From a virus: DNA of 41,048 bases. Both the position numbers and the translations under genes were made by a program. Under the pieces are notes generated by a model, which did no database searches, was not told where the DNA came from, and worked only from the letters and a program-made list of their open reading frames with translations. The DNA lies in IMG/VR virus record IMGVR_UViG_3300033142_000306, positions 1 through 41,048 of that record. The stretch is one strand, 5' to 3'. Position 1 is the first letter of the stretch. Each line of letters opens with the position of its first letter. Below, in pieces: positions 9,235-18,750 of this stretch.

Positions 9235-10147
9235 TTACTGTAAAGTTTAATATAGAACCTGTTGCTGTCTCTTTACTAGTTATTATGATGTTATTATATA
9301 TTAAAGAATTAGGTACAAATTCACTTCCTACTGTATTTAAATAGTCTCTAAAATAATCCCGCATACCGTATTGAGATATTTCTGTTATTCCATCTCTTGA
9401 CAACCTTAATATAGCTGATCTATTTTTATCAGCAAAATACTTTTGATAAGAATAAACAGCAAAAGATTCAGGATTTGTACTAATGCCGTATTCTCCTAAA
9501 TAAGGTACTACTTGACCTAATACTAAGTTGGTTGATGTAACATTAGCATTTCCTTCAGCTGTATATAATGCATCTTTATCTACTAAAACTTTACTTACTT
9601 TGTTTTCTTGGAACACTAATAAGTTAGTATCTTCTGCATAAAGTTTTTGAATAGAACCATTAGCTGGATCGAGAGATTTAGTTATATCTTCACCAACAGA
9701 AAAAACATTAGTATCATTTATTCCGGTTCTAGAATTAAAAATACCTGAATATATTAAAGTGTTTATTCTTCTTTGTTGTTCATTATTAGGGTCAACTAAA
9801 TAAGCTCTTACTCCGAAATCAACCGTAGTGTTATTATAACCACCTTTTATTCTTGCTTCTTCAACAAACCAATTCCTTTTAGTGTTTGGATAATCAGGAT
9901 TGCCATTTAATAAACCATCTCCCCAAGGAAATTGTGGAAAACCTAAAGCTCCTGCCGAGCCTGCAGGTACATCATTGTTGTTATCTTGGTTTAACCACGG
10001 AACACCAGGCCACATTGCTACAGGTGTAGACTTAGGCATATCATAAGCATATGACGCCTCAACTGTACTAGCACTATCAGTAGTATTACCTACTGCTTTC
10101 TTTAACCAAAAAGAATTAAAATATTTTACTCTTAAAGCGTAACTCAT
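9203..10147 (-). CDS. Tail nozzle/muzzle-like protein, middle part
   Basis: The product has 314 residues and starts 11 bases after the 1742-residue gene ends. The N-terminus is MSYALRVKYFNSFWLKK. Motifs that I associate with large tail proteins of marine podovirus-type phages follow: GGYNNTTVDFGVRAYLVD, YAEDTNLLVFQENKVSKVL, NPESFAVYSYQKYFADKNR and LRLSRDGITEISQYGM. The repeated four-strand style suggests a beta-propeller blade set. It ends in a cysteine-rich tail (DNCGCCG) exactly where the next ORF opens in another frame. I infer part of the tail tube tip or nozzle. The family assignment is from memory of motif style. Confidence 0.75.
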   Translation of the reverse strand: MSYALRVKYFNSFWLKKAVGNTTDSASTVEASYAYDMPKSTPVAMWPGVPWLNQDNNNDVPAGSAGALGFPQFPWGDGLLNGNPDYPNTKRNWFVEEARIKGGYNNTTVDFGVRAYLVDPNNEQQRRINTLIYSGIFNSRTGINDTNVFSVGEDITKSLDPANGSIQKLYAEDTNLLVFQENKVSKVLVDKDALYTAEGNANVTSTNLVLGQVVPYLGEYGISTNPESFAVYSYQKYFADKNRSAILRLSRDGITEISQYGMRDYFRDYLNTVGSEFVPNSLIYNNIIITSKETATGSILNFTVSSEDNCGCCG

Positions 10148-10158
10148 AATTATTTATT

Positions 10159-13100
10159 TTAAGTACATCTCTGAATACCACTACAATTTAGATCGTATGT
10201 AGTAACACATCCATAAGGAGAAGATGATGAACGAATAGGACCAGTATTATTGCCAGCAATATTAGTATTAACGAGTAAACCAGTACCATTACAAGACCCA
10301 TCACCTATTCCATTTGGAAACCTTCCTTCATGTATAGCAGTTTCGTATATAGTTACAGGTATATCCCATTCATATCTTAAACCAGAACCATTTTTATCTA
10401 TAGCTGCAACTGTCACTACGTATCTACCTGGAGGCATTTTAATTTCTTGACCTCCAACAACACCAGGAACAACTTCCAATAAACCTTTAGCTGCAGACGT
10501 ACCCCATGAGCAATTTCCATTGTTTCTAGCTGCAAAATGAGGTGTGCGTTGTTTCCAATATGATCGACTCCATGCAGCTCTTTGAGAAGTAGAATATGAA
10601 GCATTTAAATTAGGCATCTGTCGTAAAGTCAAAGCTAGACCATTACCATTCTCAACATTAGTACTTGTACCAGTTAACGACCAAGGTCCAGCAGTTCCCC
10701 AAATATTTACTGCATTAATTTCTTGCATTTGGTAATGTTCTACTTGTGCTCCATTTACGATTGAATAATCTAAAGCTGTGTTTGTTGAACTTGGCCATGG
10801 TCCGTATTCTCCATTTGCGCCAGCGTTAGGATCAAAATTACTATTCCCATACTTAAATGGTAATAAAACTTGATCTGCTCCATTTGGGTTATCAGCTCCA
10901 CAAGTGCTATCATACCATATATTATAAGTACCAAAAGCTGCTGCTTCAATATTATCCCAAAAATTAGCAGGAAGAGATGGATCTCCAGCATCTCTTCTCC
11001 TAGTGTAAAACCTCATTTTAGCATCTAGATCTACCCAGTAATGTCTTGGAGCGCTGTCAGTACCAATTGAAGCATTATACTTTTCTCCTACATATTTTTC
11101 TCCATTACCACTAAGACTATTATCTGCTGGATTAGGTATACCCCAATTAGGTTGATAGTCTATATATTGAGGCCCATTTAATATTTGGTCAGCATAATGT
11201 CTTTGATTTGATGGACAGCTATTTGGATCTATTTGAACACGTTGATTCATTCCTAATCTATACTGTATACTTTTATATCCATTACCTGTAGAAGGATCAG
11301 TACCACTAACCATGTTTGCTAAACCAACACCGTTTGCGTCAACAAAAGTGGGTTGTTGCCCAAAAACATATTCTATTTGTGGAGGAGGAACTTGAGAAGA
11401 ATCTTCTGAAGCTGCGTTTTCAGGTCTAACACAAGAGTCAAGCCCATTGTTTCTATCATTATCTGCATTCCATTCTGTTTGATTATAACTTAAAATAGCA
11501 CTTACCTGATAAGCTCTTACAACTTCATATACAATTTCATCACAAACTTGGTAAGAAATAGGTAATGGTGGAACAGGATCAGTCGACCCATAAACACCAT
11601 TTTTCGCTGCAAATTCACCATTCCAAGCAAAGGCTGGATTAAAATTATAACCAGGTGCAGTTAAAACTACTCCTTTACCAGTTTCTCTTTCATATGGATC
11701 TCCATCAGCTAACCAATAATTAACTCCAGTTCCTACATTTGCTTTATCAGAATAAGTAGGGGTATAATATTGGAAAGAGTTTAAGTAGTTGTTTCCTTGG
11801 GTTGGAGGATATAGACATGCTTGTAAATTTGGCATTATTAACTCTCTACATGCTGCGCTTGTTCCACTTGTTCCTGTACCACCAGTGTTTCCATAAGGAT
11901 AAGGGTTTGCAGAAGGAAATAGGAAATTTAAATAATTTAATTCCTTAATTGCTTGACGATCAGGATACATAACCTCATTAGGAACTTCATTTGTCACAAT
12001 ACCGGGTACAACAATAGTAGTGGTAATTGGAAGTCCAGCACCACCGCTTGGGTTTGGTAATACTTGAGTAACTTCAAATATGAACTTTAAGTTTGTTTTG
12101 TTAGGATCTTCATATGCTAACTGATATTGTCCATACGCTTTAGTTAAATAATATCTATTTTTACCTGGAATTCCTGCAGATAGCAATTGAAACTTTTGAG
12201 GTAAAGACACGCTTCCATCTGCGTAAGTCACATTCACTAATTCAATTGTAGCTTGAAAACTAGCGTCATCTAAATCAAGACCATTTGGCCCTTCAGCCCA
12301 AAATATAGCGGAAATAGGAGTAACACCATCAGCATACCCTTCTTCTGGAATTATTATTTGTGCATTAGAAATAGTTTCTGCAAACACTCCATCTTCTGAT
12401 AATACTATCTCTTTATTAAGTTCTGATATTAAACCAGATGTTGTGGTTTCCCAATAAATATCTAATAAAGATTCAATAGGTTTTGTTTCGTAAACTGACA
12501 AAAAAGGTGTCATAGTTTCATCATCCCAAGCACCTGGGTTACCCACTTGTGGTTGACCAATTTGCTTTTGAGTAGAAATTCTAGCAATTAAAGGGTTGCT
12601 ATCACCACTGTACCAGTGAGGAGGAAGTAAAGGATCTAAAGCACCAGCGCCTTCTCTATTGTAGTTTAAATTACTAGTTCCTGCTTGGTCAAAACTTCCT
12701 AAGCTTAACTCTCCCATAGGACCTATAGTAGTAACAGTATCACCAATTATTTCAGGTTGATATTGTTGATTTATATTCATCCATTGGCCTCCATCAGCTT
12801 CTTCTTTCTTATTTTCAACTCTCCCATAAAGAGTAACACTACTTCTAAACTGTTGTTGGTCAGGACCCACTTCTTTAAGATCTCTAGGTACTTTATTAAC
12901 GTTATCATTAATTAGTACTATGTGACATTCTTTTTCTGTTAAACCTGAAGGATATTTTTCTCCCGTAACCAATGGGCTACTTACAGTACCTGTGACGGGA
13001 TCTACTACTAAAGAAGAACCGATAATGTCTCTAGGATAACCAGCTAACATTCCTGGTAAATAGACATTGTAGTATTCTTGTTCTGTTTGTTTAACAACTA

Positions 13101-15387
13101 TTTTATAACTATACCAACCTAGAGGATTGTTTTCTGGACATGATACTTCCATTTGAAAACAACTATTAGGTATAGCAGCGTTATTGCAGAATGGTAGTGC
13201 TAGTGCATTTGCTTTACAAACATCAACAACCTCACCATTTACAAACTTTCCTTCTGTGTTTGTAAATTCAATGCTTTCTAAATTTATCTCTGCTACACCA
13301 CTTCCATTGTCACAGATTTCAAACCTCATTTCAGCACCGTTAATATCTATTATAAAAAAACAACCTGATCCACATGCTGGTACACCTGTAACCCATTCAG
13401 CAGGATCAAAGGATGTAATGTTTTTAACAGAAGCGATAGATCCGTCATTTATACTAAATAAACCTGGATATCCAGCAGCAGTAGATATAGATTTTGGAAT
13501 AGTATTATTAAATAAAGTTATTAACTGATCACCTGGCCAAGTATCATTTGGATCTTGTGCGTCATTTCGGTCTGTAACTAAATAAGCGTTTTTGTCTCTA
13601 TAAGGATGATAAATAGTAGAAGCTTTTCCAAAATCACCATTAGTAACTGCTGATAAAATAACATCTGACTGTCTTCCATATCTATCAGCTAAAACAACCC
13701 CTACTTGGTAAGTTCTATTTTGTTTTAAAGTGTGATTTTGATATTCTTTTCTAACATATTGGTTTAAATTAAATGCTTCACTTGTCTCATCAGGTAAGTT
13801 GATTTTTTCATCAATTATAACGGTATAATCTAAAGGTGGTGGAGAAGTATGTTTATCTAAAAAATTGCCATAGATTATTCTGTTACCAGCACTTTCTTGC
13901 CCTAAAGCTCTTACAGGAACTTTATCATATACTCGAGTTAATTCAGCTGTTGGTAAAGTTTTCCAAGGTTTAGTAGATTGATAATTATAACTAAGGTAAG
14001 AAGTATTATTATCTTTAAAGTAATCAATAGGTAAAGTTTCTATTACTTTTATAGATTGATCATCTGCAGATTTCCACAATATATCAACTTCTACTATCTT
14101 TAACCTGTCATTTACTTCAGACCAAGCCATTAAAGATCCATCTATCTCTAAATCTGTAGGTGCAGGCACAGTTAGTGTGATGTCATTTGCTTTATTTTCC
14201 ATAAATGAAACAACTGTACTTCTGTACGTTTCTGTTTCTTGATCAGGACCAGAATTGTCTATGTTATTGGGATTAATGTTATTTGTGAGAAAATAACCAT
14301 CTTGTTCGGGAACAAAAGCTATTTGAGTAAACGGAGCTATAAGAGAGTATTCTCCATCATCAAATTTAAATCTATAGCTAAATCTTGCAAATTTATCTTT
14401 TAAATAGTCAGGATCTCCAGGCCAACTAGCATTGTAATAAGGATTTCTTCTTTGTACATAAAGAATATCTCCAACGTTTGGAGCATTCAAGCAATTAGCT
14501 AATCCTATAACTGTATCAGACCCAACTATAGAAGCACTTTGAATAACAACTTCAAAAGGAACAGCACCCACGGTAGGTTCTATATTAGGTCCAGTTATTC
14601 TATCAGATTGTGCTAATGCAAAACTAGGATCTAGTGTTTTACCACTACCTATTTCATGAACACCTGAAACTGTTATAAACGTATTACTTGAAGGTGCTTT
14701 TACTTCTAGCAAGCAATGAGGTGGTAACCACTCGCTAACAACATCCTTCATACCACTTTCATATCTATCAAAAGCGCTTGGCGTTGTATTAGGTTCTAAT
14801 AAATAAATAGCTTCATGTGGATAATACTTAGCTACTGAAATTTGATCTTCATTGTAGTAATAACCTTGACTTACACTTGGTACATAAGGTTCATTAATAG
14901 CATTAGAGATATTAATTTTTCTTGGTTGATTTCTATTGTCAGTCCAAAAAAGTAAATCTTCTATTAAATTTATACCATGAATAGGATGTGTTTTAGAAAA
15001 GTTTAAAAATGAACCTCCTACTAATAAACTACCTGTATTGTTTCTTATATCATAATAAGCTATATAAGACTCAACGTTGTTGACAGATGAACCTGTAATG
15101 TTATCTAACCTAGTAGGAGAACTATCACTATAGTTTGTTAAAAATACAATAATTCTATCATTAGCAACATCCATATAATGACCAATAGCTTTTAGATTGC
15201 AATCTGTTAAACCAAAATCAGTTATCTCTAAATTACCTAAAACTGTTTCTAACGCTCCTACGTCTGCAGATTCTGATCTGCTTATACTTACGTTTAATCC
15301 ACTTCTATATTGACCATTAGGAATAATTCTAGCGTCCAAGTCTTGGTTCATCTTGGACTGAATAAATGTATTCTTACTTTCTGCCAT
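10159..15387 (-). CDS. Very large tail nozzle/muzzle-like structural protein
   Basis: The product has 1742 residues. The N-terminus (NQDLDARIIPNGQYRSGLNV, then SRSESADVGALETVLGN) is the start typical of large nozzle or stabilisation proteins in marine phages. It is followed by beta-rich sequence with many aromatic and Gly/Pro/Asn turns. Residues about 1650-1690 (PPGRYVVTVAAIDKNGSGL, EWDIPVTIYE) look like an Ig/PKD-type sandwich. The last 40 residues are Ser/Asn/Cys-rich. It is far longer than T7 gp12 (about 800 residues), and the following 314- and 285-residue ORFs seem to extend the same structure. Likely role: the lower tail, where fibres attach and DNA exits. No enzyme motif was found, but a hydrolase domain in so long a protein could be missed. 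Confidence 0.75.
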   Translation of the reverse strand: MAESKNTFIQSKMNQDLDARIIPNGQYRSGLNVSISRSESADVGALETVLGNLEITDFGLTDCNLKAIGHYMDVANDRIIVFLTNYSDSSPTRLDNITGSSVNNVESYIAYYDIRNNTGSLLVGGSFLNFSKTHPIHGINLIEDLLFWTDNRNQPRKINISNAINEPYVPSVSQGYYYNEDQISVAKYYPHEAIYLLEPNTTPSAFDRYESGMKDVVSEWLPPHCLLEVKAPSSNTFITVSGVHEIGSGKTLDPSFALAQSDRITGPNIEPTVGAVPFEVVIQSASIVGSDTVIGLANCLNAPNVGDILYVQRRNPYYNASWPGDPDYLKDKFARFSYRFKFDDGEYSLIAPFTQIAFVPEQDGYFLTNNINPNNIDNSGPDQETETYRSTVVSFMENKANDITLTVPAPTDLEIDGSLMAWSEVNDRLKIVEVDILWKSADDQSIKVIETLPIDYFKDNNTSYLSYNYQSTKPWKTLPTAELTRVYDKVPVRALGQESAGNRIIYGNFLDKHTSPPPLDYTVIIDEKINLPDETSEAFNLNQYVRKEYQNHTLKQNRTYQVGVVLADRYGRQSDVILSAVTNGDFGKASTIYHPYRDKNAYLVTDRNDAQDPNDTWPGDQLITLFNNTIPKSISTAAGYPGLFSINDGSIASVKNITSFDPAEWVTGVPACGSGCFFIIDINGAEMRFEICDNGSGVAEINLESIEFTNTEGKFVNGEVVDVCKANALALPFCNNAAIPNSCFQMEVSCPENNPLGWYSYKIVVKQTEQEYYNVYLPGMLAGYPRDIIGSSLVVDPVTGTVSSPLVTGEKYPSGLTEKECHIVLINDNVNKVPRDLKEVGPDQQQFRSSVTLYGRVENKKEEADGGQWMNINQQYQPEIIGDTVTTIGPMGELSLGSFDQAGTSNLNYNREGAGALDPLLPPHWYSGDSNPLIARISTQKQIGQPQVGNPGAWDDETMTPFLSVYETKPIESLLDIYWETTTSGLISELNKEIVLSEDGVFAETISNAQIIIPEEGYADGVTPISAIFWAEGPNGLDLDDASFQATIELVNVTYADGSVSLPQKFQLLSAGIPGKNRYYLTKAYGQYQLAYEDPNKTNLKFIFEVTQVLPNPSGGAGLPITTTIVVPGIVTNEVPNEVMYPDRQAIKELNYLNFLFPSANPYPYGNTGGTGTSGTSAACRELIMPNLQACLYPPTQGNNYLNSFQYYTPTYSDKANVGTGVNYWLADGDPYERETGKGVVLTAPGYNFNPAFAWNGEFAAKNGVYGSTDPVPPLPISYQVCDEIVYEVVRAYQVSAILSYNQTEWNADNDRNNGLDSCVRPENAASEDSSQVPPPQIEYVFGQQPTFVDANGVGLANMVSGTDPSTGNGYKSIQYRLGMNQRVQIDPNSCPSNQRHYADQILNGPQYIDYQPNWGIPNPADNSLSGNGEKYVGEKYNASIGTDSAPRHYWVDLDAKMRFYTRRRDAGDPSLPANFWDNIEAAAFGTYNIWYDSTCGADNPNGADQVLLPFKYGNSNFDPNAGANGEYGPWPSSTNTALDYSIVNGAQVEHYQMQEINAVNIWGTAGPWSLTGTSTNVENGNGLALTLRQMPNLNASYSTSQRAAWSRSYWKQRTPHFAARNNGNCSWGTSAAKGLLEVVPGVVGGQEIKMPPGRYVVTVAAIDKNGSGLRYEWDIPVTIYETAIHEGRFPNGIGDGSCNGTGLLVNTNIAGNNTGPIRSSSSPYGCVTTYDLNCSGIQRCT

Positions 15388-15391
15388 TTAA

Positions 15392-16726
15392 TTAATATTT
15401 AATCCATTTAGATTTTCCACGAGCAATACGTACAAACTCATTTGGTTTTATATTTTCTAATCTTATCTTAGCATTTCTTAATGCTGCTCTTCTATCTTTC
15501 TTATACCTCTGTACAATGTATTCTGGAACATTCATTCTACTTGCTAGAACAGCGTGAGCTATGTGCATGTATAAAGCTTCTTCAGCAAGCTTAGGAACTT
15601 TCATATCTTCTTCGTATGCTAGTCCATCTGAAATATACTCTAATAAAATCAATCTCCCTCTTAAATTACTACTGAAAGAAAATTTACCTTCTCTTTTGTT
15701 TATAGTGTACCATCCATTAACTTGCATTAGTTCGGGATTTGTTCCATATCTTTTTCCATAAGCTCCCCAAAAGTTCCTATAACTCCAAACACTTCCATAT
15801 TGTGCCCATTCTTTTTCAAGATTTTCTGGTATGTTTTCCCATCTTTCTTCTGTTAAAGAAGTTCCCTCTAGATTTTCACCAAACTGATCTTGCATTGGTA
15901 TACCATATCCTTCACTTGGAAAAGCAAAGCCATAATTACTATTTTGAGTTATGTTCTGATCTTGTAAAGGTGTTTCGGTGGGATTACTAGTTAACGTGGT
16001 AGGATATATAATTCTTTTTATACCATTATCATCAACCCATGACAATTGAACATGATTAACGTAGTCTTGTGGAATTATGACAGATAATGTTGGTGGGATA
16101 GTTATTTCTTGAGATTTTATACTAGGTAAAGTATCATAGGAAAATTCTTGTAAACCTCTTTTAGCATGGAACATAATATCAGTTCTTTTAGCATGTGGAA
16201 TTAATTTACCTTCTCCAACATAACCTACTAAAAAATTATTAACAATATCTTTAATAGAAATAAACTGATAATCTCCGTAATTAGGTGCTCCATCAACTAA
16301 CATAGATTTTAATCTAACCTGTATATAATACCCATTAGCAACTGCATTTGCAGGTAAACCAGTATTTATATCGTAGAATTCTATAACACTAAAATCTTGA
16401 GTGTCAGAAAATTGAGAAACTTTGAAACCATAAGGACCGCCAGCTATACCACCATTTGTACCATCCCATAGTACATAAGGATCTAAACCACCTGTGCTAA
16501 TCATCAAGTCAAAATTATTCAACATAAAGTTGGGATCACTTGGATTCCAAGAAGACCAATCAGTTGGAGTAGTAGGGCTAGCTGCTGCTGCCATTGTTAA
16601 AACCTCATCAAAAGTAAACTTATAAGAAGAACTACCATCTGCTACTTTAGCTTGGTGTCCTACATAATACTGTTCGTTAGTTTCATTTATAAAACCTCCG
16701 TTTGGAGAAAATCCATAGTTAGCCAT
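15392..16726 (-). CDS. Head-tail neck structural protein
   Basis: The product has 444 residues. The N-terminal third is loop- and beta-rich with a Thr/Pro/Trp segment (SPTTPTDWSSWNPSDP). The middle has LIPHAKRTDIMFHAKRGLQE, a helix followed by beta sequence (TIPPTLSVIIPQDYVNHVQL) reminiscent of tail tubular A/adaptor proteins. The C-terminus is basic and helical (RYKKDRRAALRNAKIRLENI). It sits between the 245-residue ring-like protein and the giant tail protein with 4- to 6-base gaps. I infer a ring or stump component joining portal to tail. No catalytic motif is visible. Confidence 0.65.
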   Translation of the reverse strand: MANYGFSPNGGFINETNEQYYVGHQAKVADGSSSYKFTFDEVLTMAAAASPTTPTDWSSWNPSDPNFMLNNFDLMISTGGLDPYVLWDGTNGGIAGGPYGFKVSQFSDTQDFSVIEFYDINTGLPANAVANGYYIQVRLKSMLVDGAPNYGDYQFISIKDIVNNFLVGYVGEGKLIPHAKRTDIMFHAKRGLQEFSYDTLPSIKSQEITIPPTLSVIIPQDYVNHVQLSWVDDNGIKRIIYPTTLTSNPTETPLQDQNITQNSNYGFAFPSEGYGIPMQDQFGENLEGTSLTEERWENIPENLEKEWAQYGSVWSYRNFWGAYGKRYGTNPELMQVNGWYTINKREGKFSFSSNLRGRLILLEYISDGLAYEEDMKVPKLAEEALYMHIAHAVLASRMNVPEYIVQRYKKDRRAALRNAKIRLENIKPNEFVRIARGKSKWIKY

Positions 16727-16732
16727 AATTTA

Positions 16733-17470
16733 TTAAGTTTTTTCGTTTTGATCTTCTGCGGCAATTTGACCTGCAGCGGCTTGTACAATTTGAGGGTCTC
16801 TAATTACTACACCAGCATATAATAATACTTTTAGTATAACTTCTGTTTGATCAACGTCATCTATTTCAAAATCTTGAGAAGTTAGTGAGTCATATATAAA
16901 AGCTCCATTACTAGGTTGAACCGTATAAGACCATACAGGGTTTAACGGTTTTCTAACATAGCTTAAACTAAATTGATCTAAAATTTGAGCTGGGTTTAAG
17001 GGATCTGGAACTACTAAACTAGGAGGTTGAATAATAATCTTATCACTCTCATAGATGTATATAGGATAATTCGCACTCGGACGAGTGAGTTTAGACATGT
17101 TAATTCGTAGCCAATCGTTGCGCTCCACTCTTTGTAATTCTTGTTCGTCTTTGTAGATTACAGTACCTATCCTGTGGACGTTGGCTGGTTGATTAAATTC
17201 ATTAGTCCCTACTATCCAATCAGGAGCTAATGAAGTAATTTCTTTAAATATAGATATTTGATTGTCAACGTTTTTTACTCTATTCGCATATTCACTTTCA
17301 TTTTCTGGTAACCTTAACTGTTGATTTTTATCTTCAAAATATTTTTCAAATACTTCTAATTGTACCTGTGTAGCTATACTATTAAACTCCGCTGGAGTTA
17401 AATAACCTCTTTGTTCTTTATTTATTATAAACAAGCAAGTTCTATATACTGTATTTACGTTTATTGCCAT
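16733..17470 (-). CDS. Neck ring / head-tail adaptor-like protein
   Basis: The product has 245 residues. The start, MAINVNTVYRTCLFIINKEQ, then RGYLTPAEFNSIATQVQLEV and FEKYFEDKNQQLR, is a helical pattern I recognise from ring or stump proteins near the capsid genes of marine and crAss-like phages. The middle is beta-rich (YPIYIYESDKIIIQPPSL). The C-terminal helix ends in IAAEDQNEKT. It is the first gene after an intrinsic terminator, so it opens the tail block; no clear promoter is visible in the leader, so it may depend on readthrough. The name is inferred from position and resemblance. Confidence 0.6.
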   Translation of the reverse strand: MAINVNTVYRTCLFIINKEQRGYLTPAEFNSIATQVQLEVFEKYFEDKNQQLRLPENESEYANRVKNVDNQISIFKEITSLAPDWIVGTNEFNQPANVHRIGTVIYKDEQELQRVERNDWLRINMSKLTRPSANYPIYIYESDKIIIQPPSLVVPDPLNPAQILDQFSLSYVRKPLNPVWSYTVQPSNGAFIYDSLTSQDFEIDDVDQTEVILKVLLYAGVVIRDPQIVQAAAGQIAAEDQNEKT

Positions 17471-17487
17471 TGGTGGTTTCTTTATTG

Positions 17488-17513
17488 AAAAAAAGGCGGC
17501 GTAGTGCCGCCTT
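17488..17513 (-). terminator. Intrinsic terminator, leftward
   Basis: Read leftward, the RNA forms an AAGGCGGC / GCCGCCTT stem with an ACTAC loop followed directly by a run of U. It lies between the 252-residue gene (ending 17541) and the ring-like gene (starting 17470). GC pairs of this density stand out in AT-rich DNA. It would end or reduce head-gene transcripts before the tail block. Confidence 0.85.
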
Positions 17514-17540
17514 AAATAGTATCACAGGTTTAGAAAAGAT

Positions 17541-18299
17541 TTAACTCATTTTCTTTTCCATAGATTTATATACCTCTAATCCTTCATCAGTTTTGAGATA
17601 AGCAGCAAATGCTGAGTAAGGGTGTTCTTCAAAAGGAACTGTCATTAATTTTCTACCGTTACTTCCCCATTTGAATGTTCTTTGATCATCAGACAATTTA
17701 ATGATTCCAGCTTCTGTAGCTTTTATAGCGAAATTTCTCAATTTCACATTCTCATCAGAAACTAATTCTAAAAACAATCTAGGATTTCTTTTAGCAAATA
17801 GATATAAATCTCTTTTCAACTCCTTAGAACTAAGATCTGATACACTAGAACCTTGCTCTACTCTTAGTATAGCTTCAGCGTGCTCCATTTCAATGTGTCT
17901 AGCTGCTTCTAAAGCCATAAATTCTATTTCTATATCTTCTAAGTCGCTACTAGCTTCTTTAACATCATCTTGCTCTGCATATCTTTTACCTTTTTGAGGG
18001 TGATATAAAGATAATAATTTTTGTAAATTTTGTTTTTCTTTTGGAACATATAATCCTCCATCTTTAAATATAATATGAGCTAATGTAGATGAACCTTGTT
18101 GTTCATCAACAAATACAGACTTCTGATTAGTAGCATATCTAAGCTCTCTATTATAACCTTTTTCTTCATCAAAATATAACAGAGGAAATCTCTGTGTATG
18201 TTTAGACGCTAAAGTATAAGATAAGGGACTTTTTCCCATATTAAGATAATAATGACGATCCTTGATCTCCCATTTATCTTCTAATTCTTTTATTGACAT
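17541..18299 (-). CDS. Conserved phage protein of unknown function, isolated between two terminators
   Basis: The product has 252 residues. Motifs include HYYLNMGKSPLSYTLASKHT, FPLLYFDEEKGYNRELRYAT and NQKSVFVDEQQG, then LQKLLSLYHP, SSKELKRDLYLFAKRNP, and a C-terminus (VPFEEHPYSAFAAYLKTDEG) of helical type. I believe this style recurs in marine phage head clusters, but I know no function. There are no membrane segments or catalytic signatures. Intrinsic terminators lie on both sides, so it may be expressed separately from the capsid genes. Possible roles are head completion or an internal head protein; neither is shown by the sequence. Confidence 0.75.
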   Translation of the reverse strand: MSIKELEDKWEIKDRHYYLNMGKSPLSYTLASKHTQRFPLLYFDEEKGYNRELRYATNQKSVFVDEQQGSSTLAHIIFKDGGLYVPKEKQNLQKLLSLYHPQKGKRYAEQDDVKEASSDLEDIEIEFMALEAARHIEMEHAEAILRVEQGSSVSDLSSKELKRDLYLFAKRNPRLFLELVSDENVKLRNFAIKATEAGIIKLSDDQRTFKWGSNGRKLMTVPFEEHPYSAFAAYLKTDEGLEVYKSMEKKMS

Positions 18300-18321
18300 A
18301 ATATAATATAATTAAAAAGTT

Positions 18322-18350
18322 AAAAAAGACCCCTAATTAAAGGGGTCTTT
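18322..18350 (-). terminator. Intrinsic terminator, leftward, after the capsid genes
   Basis: Read leftward, AAAGACCCC pairs with GGGGTCTTT around a loop of about eight bases, followed by further U residues. It sits 12 bases after the small capsid-associated gene ends. Read rightward the stem is the same but with a weaker T tail. Confidence 0.85.
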
Positions 18351-18361
18351 GTATAGTAATA

Positions 18362-18724
18362 TTAAACTAATTTAATATCGTTGATAGCATACCTGTTATC
18401 AGCTTCCAAATATCCTGCTGCTGTAAAAGCATCAGCAAATTCTGGAATATGATATGGATCAGCTACAGCCGCTTCAATCAAATTGTTTAAATTTCCTGTT
18501 ATACCATCTGCAGTGATAGCATCTCCATTAGCATCTGGTCCAAATTCCACCTGAATATCAGATGCAGTTCCAGATAAAATAGAGATATCTACTAAAGCAA
18601 CTCCAGCTCCAGGAGCTGAATAGTTACTTAAAGCAATTGGTAAATCTACATCTACGATTAACGGAGTTGTAGAAGCCGAAGCAATAGTTCCGCTTTGTGT
18701 CGTGTCAAATTTTATAAGTGCCAT
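18362..18724 (-). CDS. Small capsid-associated (decoration-like) protein
   Basis: The product has 120 residues, is acidic, and is rich in Ala, Asp, Ile and Ser. It opens with short beta-strand-like segments (MALIKFDTTQSGTIASAST, PLIVDVDLP) and has no lysine between residue 4 and the end of the protein until IKLV. Its size, composition and place directly after the major capsid gene fit a head decoration or cement protein. A terminator follows at once, so it shares a high-level transcript with the capsid gene. No family is recognised, so the role is inferred. Confidence 0.6.
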   Translation of the reverse strand: MALIKFDTTQSGTIASASTTPLIVDVDLPIALSNYSAPGAGVALVDISILSGTASDIQVEFGPDANGDAITADGITGNLNNLIEAAVADPYHIPEFADAFTAAGYLEADNRYAINDIKLV

Positions 18725-18750
18725 AATTTTATATTTTAAAAGTTAATAAA

